Assembly (NCBI RefSeq): GCF_041438805.1
Contig: NZ_CP109190.1
Coordinates: 3,410,001-3,474,000 of the forward strand
Reading direction: 5' to 3'
Origin: Streptomyces sp. NBC_01707
GTDB taxonomy: Bacteria; Actinomycetota; Actinomycetes; Streptomycetales; Streptomycetaceae
Length of the DNA stretch: 64,000 nt
The notes under the pieces are model-generated. The model searched no databases. It had not been told where the DNA came from and saw only the letters and a list, made by a program, of their open reading frames with translations. The position numbers were made by a program, and so were the translations under genes. How positions within the stretch are numbered: the stretch's first letter is position 1; the number at the start of each line of letters is the position of its first letter. Positions 44,794-52,848 of this stretch are shown piece after piece.

Positions 44794-45150
44794 ATGACAA
44801 AGATCCTCACCGGCGGTGTCGGCAAGGCCGAGGTCACCGACACGATCAAGCGACTCGCGATCGACGGCATCGACGTCGTCGCCTCCAGCGACATGGACGC
44901 CGCGATGAAGCTGCGCGTCGGACAGGCCGACTACTACCTCGGCACCTGCCACACCGGCGCCGGCGCCTCCCTCGGCGTGCTCGTCGGCCTGATGGGCTCG
45001 GCCGCCTGCCACACCTTCGGGCGCGGCGTCCCCACCGAGGACGAGGTCGCCGCCCTCCTCGCCGACGGCAAGAAGGCCTTCGGATTCTCGATGGACCAGA
45101 TCGACGTCATCGCCCCCCTCATGGCGCGCGCCATCGCCGCCCGCGGCTGA
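44794..45150 (+). CDS. yhfU: YhfU-like DUF2620 protein
   Basis: 118 residues of the DUF2620 family: glycine-rich ILTGGVGKAEVTDTI at the N-terminus and YYLGTCHTGAGASLGVLVGL in the centre. It always lies beside yhfT in this kind of locus, which suggests that the two form a membrane unit, with YhfU as the soluble partner. No biochemical function is known. GAAGGA precedes the ATG. Confidence 0.85.
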   Translation: MTKILTGGVGKAEVTDTIKRLAIDGIDVVASSDMDAAMKLRVGQADYYLGTCHTGAGASLGVLVGLMGSAACHTFGRGVPTEDEVAALLADGKKAFGFSMDQIDVIAPLMARAIAARG

Positions 45151-45197
45151 TCCCGGCCACCTCTTCCTGAACACCCCGGGCACGAAGGAGTGACCCT

Positions 45198-46532
45198 GTG
45201 AGCAGCACACTCGCCGCCGGAGCCGGCCTCGATTTCACACTGGCCCAGCAGCTGACCGTGATAGCCCTCTGTGCGCTGACCGCGTACATCTCGCACATGG
45301 CGCTGGCCGTCTTCAACGACGGCGTCCGCCCGTTCCTGCTGGACTTCATCCAGGGGCGCACCACGCGCAGCGCCACGACGGCGGTCTCCTTCGGGCTGTC
45401 CGCCGGGTTCATCTTCGGACTCGGCGCACCCATGGCGCTCTCCACCGGAGTGCTGAACCCGTGGCTCGTCTTCCTGCCCACCGACATCCTCGGCATGCTG
45501 GCTCCGAAGAAGTGGCTCGCGCCGATCCTCGGCGGCGCGTGGGGCGCGGTCGTCGTCTTCGGCCTGAACGGCGCGAACGACGTGGCACACGATCTGCCGG
45601 TCGACTTCATCACCGCGATGCAGCAGATGTCGACGCCGATCCTGTTCCTCTTCACGCTGTTCCCGGTGCTCGCGATCACCAAGCAGTTCGGCCGCAAGTG
45701 GGGCGGTGTCGCGGGAGGTCTCGAACTCGCGCTGGTCGTCCTCACCATGAAGCTCTGGCCGAAGATGTTCGCCGGGGCGCTGGCCATGGCCGTGGGCGTG
45801 CTCATGCTGATCGCCCTGGCCGTCGCCAAGGACATGAAGCAGCGCAAGGCCGACAAGGCTGCGGGCGTCACCGGGATCGTCCTGGACGACGACCCGATGG
45901 CCTCCCTGTTCAGCGCGAGCGCGGCCCGGCTGCGCAGGCATCTGCCGCTCTTCATGGTGCTGGGAGCCGGAGTCTGTGTGCTGGCTCAGATGCACATATT
46001 CGGCGGCGGTGAGGCGACCAGCTTCCTGATCGCCAAGGGGCAGTACACGGAAGCCGCCCAGGTCGACTTCTACCGGGTCTTCGGCTTCATCCCGCTCATC
46101 GCGACGACCGCGCTCGCATCGGGCGCGTACGGCATCGCCGGGTTCACGCTGGTGTATCCGATCGGCTATCTGATGCCGAACCCGTTCCTCGCTGCGATCG
46201 TCGGCGCCGTCGTGTTCGCCCTCGAGGTGCTGGCCCTCTCCTCCATCGGCAAGGTCCTCGGCAAGCTGCCCAGCGTCCGAGACTCCTCGGAGCACCTGCG
46301 CAGCGCGATCGGCGACACGTTGCAGCTCGCGATCCTCTTCGGTTCGCTGATGGCCGCCAACGCCATGGGCGGCGGACTCGGAATCCTCGTCGTCGGCGGG
46401 CTCTACCTGCTCAACGACGCGATGGGCCGGCCGGTGGTGCGGATGGCCGCCGCGCCGGCGGCGGTGATCGTCGGCGGAATCCTCCTCAACGTCCTGTACT
46501 GGCTCGACCTGTTCACCCCGATCAAGGGCTGA
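45198..46532 (+). CDS. yhfT: YhfT-like multi-spanning membrane protein
   Basis: 444 residues with about ten hydrophobic helices (for example QLTVIALCALTAYISHMAL, LSAGFIFGLGAPMALSTG, FMVLGAGVCVLAQMHIF). It belongs to the YhfT family, a predicted transporter with no characterised relative. Its place between DUF2620 and the catabolic enzymes points to uptake of the pathway substrate. AAGGAG precedes the GTG. Confidence 0.85.
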   Translation: MSSTLAAGAGLDFTLAQQLTVIALCALTAYISHMALAVFNDGVRPFLLDFIQGRTTRSATTAVSFGLSAGFIFGLGAPMALSTGVLNPWLVFLPTDILGMLAPKKWLAPILGGAWGAVVVFGLNGANDVAHDLPVDFITAMQQMSTPILFLFTLFPVLAITKQFGRKWGGVAGGLELALVVLTMKLWPKMFAGALAMAVGVLMLIALAVAKDMKQRKADKAAGVTGIVLDDDPMASLFSASAARLRRHLPLFMVLGAGVCVLAQMHIFGGGEATSFLIAKGQYTEAAQVDFYRVFGFIPLIATTALASGAYGIAGFTLVYPIGYLMPNPFLAAIVGAVVFALEVLALSSIGKVLGKLPSVRDSSEHLRSAIGDTLQLAILFGSLMAANAMGGGLGILVVGGLYLLNDAMGRPVVRMAAAPAAVIVGGILLNVLYWLDLFTPIKG

Positions 46533-46568
46533 GGCCGGGTCACGTACGCCAGGAAGGAACCCCCCACG

Positions 46569-47528
46569 ATGCACACCACCGCCCCGCAGCCCGTGCTCCG
46601 TACGGTCGTCGGCGATCTCGCCCCCGGCTCGGTGCGCGGCCCCGCCCTCGCCCATGAGCACCTCGTCCTCGACCTCGACCACCGGGGCGACGGCGCGGCC
46701 GTCCTCCACCCGGACCGGCATGCCACGGCCGTCACCGCCGAACTGGCCGCTCTCCGGGAGGAGTTCGGCCTCGCTCTCGTCGTCGAGCTGACCTGCCGCG
46801 GCATGGGCCGGGACGCCGCCGCCCTGGCCCGGATCGCCCGGGACGCGCAGGTCGCCGTCGTCGCCGCCACCGGGTGGTACTACGAGCCGTTCCACACCCC
46901 CGAGATCGCCGCCGCCGACGTCGACGAGCTCACCGCCACCCTCGTCCGCGAGATCGACACGGGCATCGGCTCCACCGGGATCCGCCCCGGCGTCCTCGGA
47001 GAGATCGGCAGCCACGGGGACACACCCACCGCTGCCGAGACGAAGGTGCTGCGCGCCGCCGCGCGGGCCGCGGCCGAAACCGGGCTGTCCGTCGCCACCC
47101 ATGCGCAGCTCGGCCGTGGCGGCCTCGCCCAGCTGGAGCTCCTCACCACCGAGGGCGTGGAGCCGCACCGCGTCAGCATCGGTCACCAGGACCTTCTCGA
47201 CGATCCGGCAGTGCACCGGGAGATCGCGGCGACCGGTGCGTACGTCGCGTTCGACACCGTCGGCAAGGACAGCTATCAGAGCGACGACACCAGGCTGCGG
47301 CTGCTGCTCGCCCTGCTGGAGGCCGGGCACGCCGAGCGGGTGCTGTTGAGCTGCGACATCTCACGCCACGGCTATCTGCGCACGGAGGGCGGCCAGGGGT
47401 ACGGGCATCTCTTCCGGAGCTTCCTGCCCAAGGCCCGCGCCGCCGGCGTCGACGACGGCCTGATCGACCTGATGACCCGCTGCAATCCGCTGCGCTTTCT
47501 CACCGGCGCCGGCGTGGAAGAGATCTGA
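46569..47528 (+). CDS. php: Phosphotriesterase-homology protein (Php/YhfV-like)
   Basis: 319 residues of the amidohydrolase superfamily. Metal ligands are H29 and H31 (AHEHL), E145 bridging both metals (GEIGSHGD), H178 (ATHAQ), H206 (SIGHQD) and D263 (SCDISRH). The bridging residue is Glu, as in E. coli Php, instead of the carbamylated Lys of true phosphotriesterases. It should hydrolyse an ester, lactone or phosphoester; the substrate is unknown. GGAAGGA precedes the ATG. Confidence 0.87.
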   Translation: MHTTAPQPVLRTVVGDLAPGSVRGPALAHEHLVLDLDHRGDGAAVLHPDRHATAVTAELAALREEFGLALVVELTCRGMGRDAAALARIARDAQVAVVAATGWYYEPFHTPEIAAADVDELTATLVREIDTGIGSTGIRPGVLGEIGSHGDTPTAAETKVLRAAARAAAETGLSVATHAQLGRGGLAQLELLTTEGVEPHRVSIGHQDLLDDPAVHREIAATGAYVAFDTVGKDSYQSDDTRLRLLLALLEAGHAERVLLSCDISRHGYLRTEGGQGYGHLFRSFLPKARAAGVDDGLIDLMTRCNPLRFLTGAGVEEI

Positions 47529-47530
47529 TC

Positions 47531-48667
47531 ATGAACCCGGCACTACCGCAGACATTCCCCCTCGCGACCGTGGCACTGGACGACGCGATCGCCCGGCAGT
47601 TCCGGCTGCTGGAGGCGACCGCCGCCCACTTCGAGGGACCCCAGCTCTTCGAAGCCGACGCCGGCGTCGTCCCCGGTCTCGGCCGTCCCCGGACCACCGC
47701 CCGCGTCGAGGCGGTCCTGGCAGACTTCTTCGGCGCCGAGGACGCCGCGTTCGTGCAGGGTGCGGGCACCGGTGCGATCCGCGCGGCGCTCAACGCCGCC
47801 GTACGGGCCGGGGATCCGCTGCTCATCCACCGGGCCCCCGTCTACCGCACCACCGAGGTCACCCTGCGCGGCATCGGCGTGCGGACCGTCGAGGTCGACT
47901 TCAACGACCGTGCCGCACTGCGCGAGGCCCTGGCGTCCGGCCGGTTCCGGTGGGCGTACGTCCAGCACACCCGGCAGCGGCTCTCCGACTCGTACGACCC
48001 CGCCGAGGTCCTCGCCGCCTGCCGGGCCGCCGGCGTGCGCACGCTCGTCGACGACAACTACGCCGTGATGCGCACCCCCGCCGCGGGGGTGGAACTGGGC
48101 GCCGACGCCTCCTGCTTCTCGCTGTTCAAGCTGCACGGTCCCGAAGGCATCGGTGTCGTCGTCGGGGCCCGCGACCTCGTCGGGCACATCCGGCGCGACA
48201 ACTACTCCGGCGGCGGCCAGGTCCAGGGCCACCAGGCGCTCGACGCCCTGCGCGCCCTGACCCACGTACCGGTCATGTGGGCCGTCCAGTCCCAGGTCGG
48301 TGCCGAGGTCGCCGAGCGGCTGGCGGCCGGTGAAGTGGCCGGCGTCGCCGAGGTCCGGATCGCCAACGCCCAGGACCGCTGTCTGCTGGTCCGCCTGGAC
48401 CGGCCGGTGGCGAAGGAACTGCCCGCCGTCGCCGCACGCTTCGGGGCCGCGCCCTACCCCGTCGGCTCCAACTCGCGTTACGAGATCGCGCCGTTGTTCT
48501 ACCGGATGTCCAGCTCCGCGCTGGACGACGCACCCGAGCTGGCCGACTGGACGGTACGCATCAACCCCATGCGGGCGGGAGCGGATCTCGTCGTCGACAT
48601 CCTGCGCCGCTCGCTCGCCGCACTGGGCGACCGGCCTGCCGAAACGAACGACCCGAAGGACGGCTGA
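47531..48667 (+). CDS. yhfS: YhfS-like PLP-dependent aminotransferase-fold enzyme
   Basis: 378 residues, fold type I. The Schiff-base lysine is K200 in SLFKLHGPEG and the pyridine-binding aspartate is D174 or D175 in LVDDNYAV. It starts 2 bases after php, with only a weak GAAGAG site, so translation is coupled. The family is distantly related to cystathionine-lyase-like enzymes; the reaction is not established. Confidence 0.85.
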   Translation: MNPALPQTFPLATVALDDAIARQFRLLEATAAHFEGPQLFEADAGVVPGLGRPRTTARVEAVLADFFGAEDAAFVQGAGTGAIRAALNAAVRAGDPLLIHRAPVYRTTEVTLRGIGVRTVEVDFNDRAALREALASGRFRWAYVQHTRQRLSDSYDPAEVLAACRAAGVRTLVDDNYAVMRTPAAGVELGADASCFSLFKLHGPEGIGVVVGARDLVGHIRRDNYSGGGQVQGHQALDALRALTHVPVMWAVQSQVGAEVAERLAAGEVAGVAEVRIANAQDRCLLVRLDRPVAKELPAVAARFGAAPYPVGSNSRYEIAPLFYRMSSSALDDAPELADWTVRINPMRAGADLVVDILRRSLAALGDRPAETNDPKDG

Positions 48668-48669
48668 CC

Positions 48670-49833
48670 GTGTTTCTCGACACCGTGCTCGCCCGCAACC
48701 CCGAGCTCGTCGAAGCCGCGGCGGACCTCCACCGGCGCGGTGAGATCCCGCCCGACACCTATGTGATGGACCTCGACACCGTCGAGGCCAACGCCGAACT
48801 CCTCGCCGCCGAGGCCCAGCGGCTCGGCCTCTCCCTCTGGTTCGTCGTCAAACAGTTCGGCCGCAACCCCGAACTGATCAGGGCCGTCGCCCGGCACATC
48901 CCCAAGTACGCCGCCATCGACCCGGCTGAGGCCCGCACCCTGCACGCGACGGGCGCCCGGGCCGGGAACCTCGGCCACCTCGTCCAGATCCCCCGCCGCG
49001 CCCTGCCCGAGATGCTGGCCTGGCGCCCGGAGGCCGTCACCGTCTTCGACCTGGCCAATGCCCGGGCCGTCTCCGAGGCCGCCGAGCGGCTGGGCCTGGT
49101 GCAGGACATTCTCGTACGGCTCGAAGGCGCCGAGGGCACCGTCTACCCGGGCCAGGAGGGCGGGGTGCCGCTTCCGCGCCTGGACGCGTTCGCCGAGGCG
49201 GCCGAGCGGCTGCCCGGCATCCGGATCGCCGGCGTCACGGCCTTCCCGTGTGTCCTGTGCGACCCGGCGACCGGAACCCCGTACGCCACCCCCAACTTCA
49301 CGCTCGCCCTGAAGGCCCGCGAGCTCCTGGCCGCCCGCGGGCACGAGGACCTCAAGCTGAGCGCCCCTAGCGCCACCTCGATGGCCTCGCTGCCGCTGCT
49401 CGCCGCCCACGGCGCCACCCACGGCGAGCCCGGCCACGCCCTCACCGGCACGACCCCGCTGCACGCACTGGACCCGGGCCAGCCCGAGAAGCCCGCCTAT
49501 GTGTACGTGAGCGAGATCGCCCACACCCTCGACGACGGCCGCCCCGCCCTCCACGGCGGCGGTTTCTACGCCCGCTCCCACATCGGCAGCGCCCTGCTGC
49601 CGCGAACCGGCGTACGCCTCGGCGTGCAGGGCGCTCCCGCCGAGAACATCGACTACTACCGGCTGCTCGACACCCCCGCCGTCGGCCAGGACGTCCGGCT
49701 CGGCGACACCGCGCTGCTCGCCTTCCGTACCCAGATCTTCGTCACCCGCTCGACCGTCGCCGTCGTCTCCGGACTCTCGTCCGGTACCCCGCGGCTGCGC
49801 GGGCTCCACGACGCCCAGGGCCGGGCCCTGTAA
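48670..49833 (+). CDS. yhfX: YhfX-like alanine-racemase-fold PLP enzyme
   Basis: 387 residues, fold type III (TIM barrel plus beta domain). The candidate PLP lysine is K61 in WFVVKQFGRN, at the usual place after the first strand. It differs from Alr in lacking the KAxAYGHG motif. With YhfS it makes a PLP pair acting on an amino acid or amino-sugar-like compound; this is inferred. Starts 2 bases after yhfS. Confidence 0.85.
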   Translation: MFLDTVLARNPELVEAAADLHRRGEIPPDTYVMDLDTVEANAELLAAEAQRLGLSLWFVVKQFGRNPELIRAVARHIPKYAAIDPAEARTLHATGARAGNLGHLVQIPRRALPEMLAWRPEAVTVFDLANARAVSEAAERLGLVQDILVRLEGAEGTVYPGQEGGVPLPRLDAFAEAAERLPGIRIAGVTAFPCVLCDPATGTPYATPNFTLALKARELLAARGHEDLKLSAPSATSMASLPLLAAHGATHGEPGHALTGTTPLHALDPGQPEKPAYVYVSEIAHTLDDGRPALHGGGFYARSHIGSALLPRTGVRLGVQGAPAENIDYYRLLDTPAVGQDVRLGDTALLAFRTQIFVTRSTVAVVSGLSSGTPRLRGLHDAQGRAL

Positions 49834-49843
49834 GGAGCACACC

Positions 49844-51085
49844 ATGGCCAAGACCGTCATCGTCGTCGTCGACGGATTCGGCATCGGCGCCATGCCCGAC
49901 GCGGGCACCCTGCGCCCCGGCGATCTCACCGCCGACACCTGCGGGCATGTGCTCGACCACTGCCGCGAGGCCTTCGGCCGTCCGCTGCGGCTGCCGGTGC
50001 TCAGCTCGCTGGGGCTCGGCCTCGTCCACCCGCATCCGGATCTCGCTCGCCGCACCCATCTGCCCGTCGCCGCGGGCCGGGCCGCCCTGGGCTATCCCGG
50101 CGCCGACACGTTCGCCGGCCACCAGACGATGATGGGTGCGGACTTCAGCCGGGTGACGGTGGCCCGGCTCGGCGACCATCTGGACGAGGTGACCACGGCT
50201 CTGGAAGCGGCCGGGCACCGCGTCGCACCGCTGGACGGCCGGCCGCTTCTCGTCGTCGACGACGCGGTGCTCGTGCACGACAACCTGGAAGCCGACCCCG
50301 GCATCAACTGGAACGCCTCCGGCCGCCTGGAGGACCTCCCCTTCGACGGGCCCGGCGGGATCCTCGCCATCGCCCGTACGGTACGCGCGGTCGCGCCGGT
50401 CGCCCGGGTCATCGCGGTCGGCGGTCACGCGGACGGCCCGCTCACGCAATTCGTACGCCTCGGCGACGCGGGCACCGTGGGCCTCGACACCCCCGCCAGC
50501 GGCTTCTACCGCAACGGCGGCCTCGCCGTGCAGCACCTCGGCGCCGGCATCGACCACACCCGTCAGCTGCCCGACCTGGCCGCCCGCGCCGGAATCCCGG
50601 TCACCCTGGTGGGCAAGGCCGCCGACATCCTGGCCTGCGACGCGGCCGAGCGGCACCCGGCAGTGCAGACCGCGGACGTCATCGCCCACACCCTCGAAGC
50701 GGTACGCGCCCCCGGCGACGCGCTCGTCGTCGCCAATGTCCAGGAGACCGACCTGGCGGGACACCAGCAGGACGCCGAACGGTACGGCCGTCTGCTGGAG
50801 CAGGTCGACGCGGGGCTCGCCGCGCTCCTTGCGCTGCTCGACGCCCCCGGCGACCGGCTGATCGTCACCGCCGACCACGGCAACGACCCGACGATCGGGC
50901 ACGCGTACCACACCAGGGAGTACGTCCCCGTGCTGATCCACCGGCCCGGTGCGGACGGGGTGGAGCTGCTGCCGGTCGCGGGCAGCCTGGCGGACGTCGG
51001 CGCCACCGCCGCCGTATCGCTGGCGCTCGACCCGGCGGGGCTGGCCAACGGGACGACGCTGCGGCCGGGGCGCCGCGCGGCCTGA
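49844..51085 (+). CDS. yhfW: YhfW-like phosphopentomutase-family enzyme
   Basis: 413 residues of the alkaline-phosphatase superfamily. Metal-site residues are D10 in VVDGFGIGAM, the threonine/serine site in GHQTMMGAD, the DxxxH in ETDLAGHQQD, and DHGND with IGHAYHTREYVPV near the C-terminus. DeoB-type enzymes move phosphate between C1 and C5 of ribose; here the substrate is likely to be a related phosphosugar made in the pathway. AAGGAG precedes the ATG. A perfect terminator follows. Confidence 0.87.
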   Translation: MAKTVIVVVDGFGIGAMPDAGTLRPGDLTADTCGHVLDHCREAFGRPLRLPVLSSLGLGLVHPHPDLARRTHLPVAAGRAALGYPGADTFAGHQTMMGADFSRVTVARLGDHLDEVTTALEAAGHRVAPLDGRPLLVVDDAVLVHDNLEADPGINWNASGRLEDLPFDGPGGILAIARTVRAVAPVARVIAVGGHADGPLTQFVRLGDAGTVGLDTPASGFYRNGGLAVQHLGAGIDHTRQLPDLAARAGIPVTLVGKAADILACDAAERHPAVQTADVIAHTLEAVRAPGDALVVANVQETDLAGHQQDAERYGRLLEQVDAGLAALLALLDAPGDRLIVTADHGNDPTIGHAYHTREYVPVLIHRPGADGVELLPVAGSLADVGATAAVSLALDPAGLANGTTLRPGRRAA

Positions 51086-51102
51086 GCCCGCGCGGCACAC
51101 AC

Positions 51103-51139
51103 GAAAGGGGCGCCCGCCGGGAAGGCGGGCGCCCCTTTC
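51103..51139. terminator. Perfect bidirectional terminator between the yhf operon and ffh
   Basis: GAAAGGGGCGCCCGCC and GGCGGGCGCCCCTTTC form a perfect 16-bp stem with a 5-base loop. It lies in the gap between convergent genes and has A/T-rich ends on both sides, so it works in both directions. Confidence 0.85.
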
Positions 51140-51164
51140 ACGTACGGGCCCAGAGCGTGAAGCG

Positions 51165-52715
51165 TCAGCCCATGAACTTCTTGAACTCGTCCGGCAGCTC
51201 GAAGTTCTTGTCCTCCTGGGCCGGCAGACCGAACGCGCCGCCCTGGGCCGCAGCCTGCTCGCGGCGGGCCGCCGCGGCCTGCTCCTCGGCCTTGCGCTTC
51301 ATCGGGTTGCCGCTCTTGCGCTTGCCCTTGGCCTGCTTGATCTGCTTCTTCTGGCGACCGGGACCGCCACCCATGCCGGGCATCCCCGGCATCCCCGGCA
51401 TGCCGCCGCCCTGCGCCATCTTCGACATCATCTTGCGCGCCTCGAAGAACCGCTCCACCAGGTTCTTCACGGCGGACACCTCGACACCCGAACCCTTGGC
51501 GATACGGGCCCGGCGCGAGCCGTTGATGATCGTCGGCTCGTGACGCTCGTGCGGCGTCATCGACTTGATGATCGCGGCGGTACGGTCCACGTCCCGCTCG
51601 TCGATGCTGTTGATCTGGTCCTTGATCTGCCCCATGCCGGGCAGCATCCCGAGCAGCTTGGAGATGGAGCCCATCTTCCTGACCTGCTCCATCTGCGCCA
51701 GGAAGTCGTCGAGCGTGAAGTCCTTGCCCTTGCTCGACGCCAGCTTGGAGGCCATTTTGGCGGCCTCTTCCTGGGTGAAGGTCTTCTCCGCCTGCTCGAT
51801 CAGGGTGAGCAGGTCACCCATGTCGAGGATGCGCGACGCCATGCGGTCGGGGTGGAAGGCGTCGAAGTCCTCGAGCTTCTCACCGTTCGACGCGAACATG
51901 ATCTGCTTGCCCGTGACATGGGCGATCGACAGGGCTGCACCACCGCGGGCGTCGCCGTCGAGCTTGGAGAGCACCACACCGTCGAAGCCCACACCGTCGC
52001 GGAAGGCCTCGGCGGTGTTGACCGCGTCCTGGCCGATCATCGCGTCGACGACGAAGAGGATCTCGTCGGGGCTGACGGCGTCGCGGATGTCCGCGGCCTG
52101 CTGCATCAGCTCCTGGTCGATACCGAGGCGGCCCGCGGTGTCGACGATCACCACGTCGAACTGCTTGGAGCGGGCGTGCTCGATGGAGTCCTTGGCGACC
52201 TGGACCGGGTCACCGACGCCGTTGCCCGGCTGCGGGGCGTACACCGCGACACCGGCGCGGTCGGCGACGACGCTCAGCTGGTTGACGGCGTTGGGGCGCT
52301 GGAGGTCACAGGCGACGAGCAGCGGCGAGTGGCCCTGGCCCTTGAGCCAGACGCCGAGCTTTCCGGCAAGGGTGGTCTTACCGGCACCCTGCAGACCGGC
52401 GAGCATGATCACGGTGGGCGGGTTCTTGGCGAACCGCAGCCGCCGGGTCTCACCGCCGAGGATGCCGACGAGCTCCTCGTTGACAATCTTGACGACCTGC
52501 TGGGCAGGGTTCAGCGCCTGGGAGACCTCGACGCCGCGCGCCCGCTCCTTGACGTTGGCGATGAAGGCGCGGACCACGGGCAGCGCGACATCGGCCTCGA
52601 GCAGGGCGATACGGATCTCGCGTGCCGTGGCGTCGATGTCCGCCTCGGACAAGCGGCCCTTGCCCCGGAGGTTCTTGAAAGTCGCGGCAAGGCGGTCGGA
52701 GAGAGTATCGAACAC
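51165..52715 (-). CDS. ffh: Signal recognition particle GTPase Ffh
   Basis: 516 residues. It targets nascent membrane proteins to FtsY. The G domain has GLQGAGKTTLAGKLG, DTAGRLGIDQELM and SKLDGDARGGAAL; the methionine-rich M domain includes GMPGMPGMPGMGGG. All parts are complete. It is transcribed towards the yhf operon terminator. Confidence 0.97.
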   Translation of the reverse strand: MFDTLSDRLAATFKNLRGKGRLSEADIDATAREIRIALLEADVALPVVRAFIANVKERARGVEVSQALNPAQQVVKIVNEELVGILGGETRRLRFAKNPPTVIMLAGLQGAGKTTLAGKLGVWLKGQGHSPLLVACDLQRPNAVNQLSVVADRAGVAVYAPQPGNGVGDPVQVAKDSIEHARSKQFDVVIVDTAGRLGIDQELMQQAADIRDAVSPDEILFVVDAMIGQDAVNTAEAFRDGVGFDGVVLSKLDGDARGGAALSIAHVTGKQIMFASNGEKLEDFDAFHPDRMASRILDMGDLLTLIEQAEKTFTQEEAAKMASKLASSKGKDFTLDDFLAQMEQVRKMGSISKLLGMLPGMGQIKDQINSIDERDVDRTAAIIKSMTPHERHEPTIINGSRRARIAKGSGVEVSAVKNLVERFFEARKMMSKMAQGGGMPGMPGMPGMGGGPGRQKKQIKQAKGKRKSGNPMKRKAEEQAAAARREQAAAQGGAFGLPAQEDKNFELPDEFKKFMG

Positions 52716-52793
52716 GGCGCTCGTCGGTCCTCAGGGTCGGGGTCGGGTGCAGGTCAGTCGTCCCCCAGGGTATCCGGACGCCGGGAAACACGA

Positions 52794-52825
52794 AGCCCTC
52801 GCCCGCATACTCGTGAGGACGAGGG
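52794..52825. terminator. Hairpin between glnD and ffh
   Basis: GCCCTCG and CGAGGGC pair across an 18-base loop in the 133-base gap. A weak terminator behind glnD is likely. Confidence 0.45.
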
Positions 52826-52848
52826 CCTCTCCACGTGATCGCGGGCGC

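Noticed and set aside
44934..47330. 798-codon minus-strand frame opposite yhfU, yhfT and php
   Set aside because: Antisense shadow; the + strand genes have ribosome sites and intact motifs.
46569..47528. True organophosphate phosphotriesterase
   Set aside because: The bridging metal ligand is Glu145 rather than a carbamylated lysine, which matches Php-type homologues, not organophosphate-degrading enzymes.
48670..49833. Housekeeping alanine racemase
   Set aside because: The fold matches, but the Alr motif KAxAYGHG is absent and the gene is within the yhf-type operon, so YhfX is the better call.
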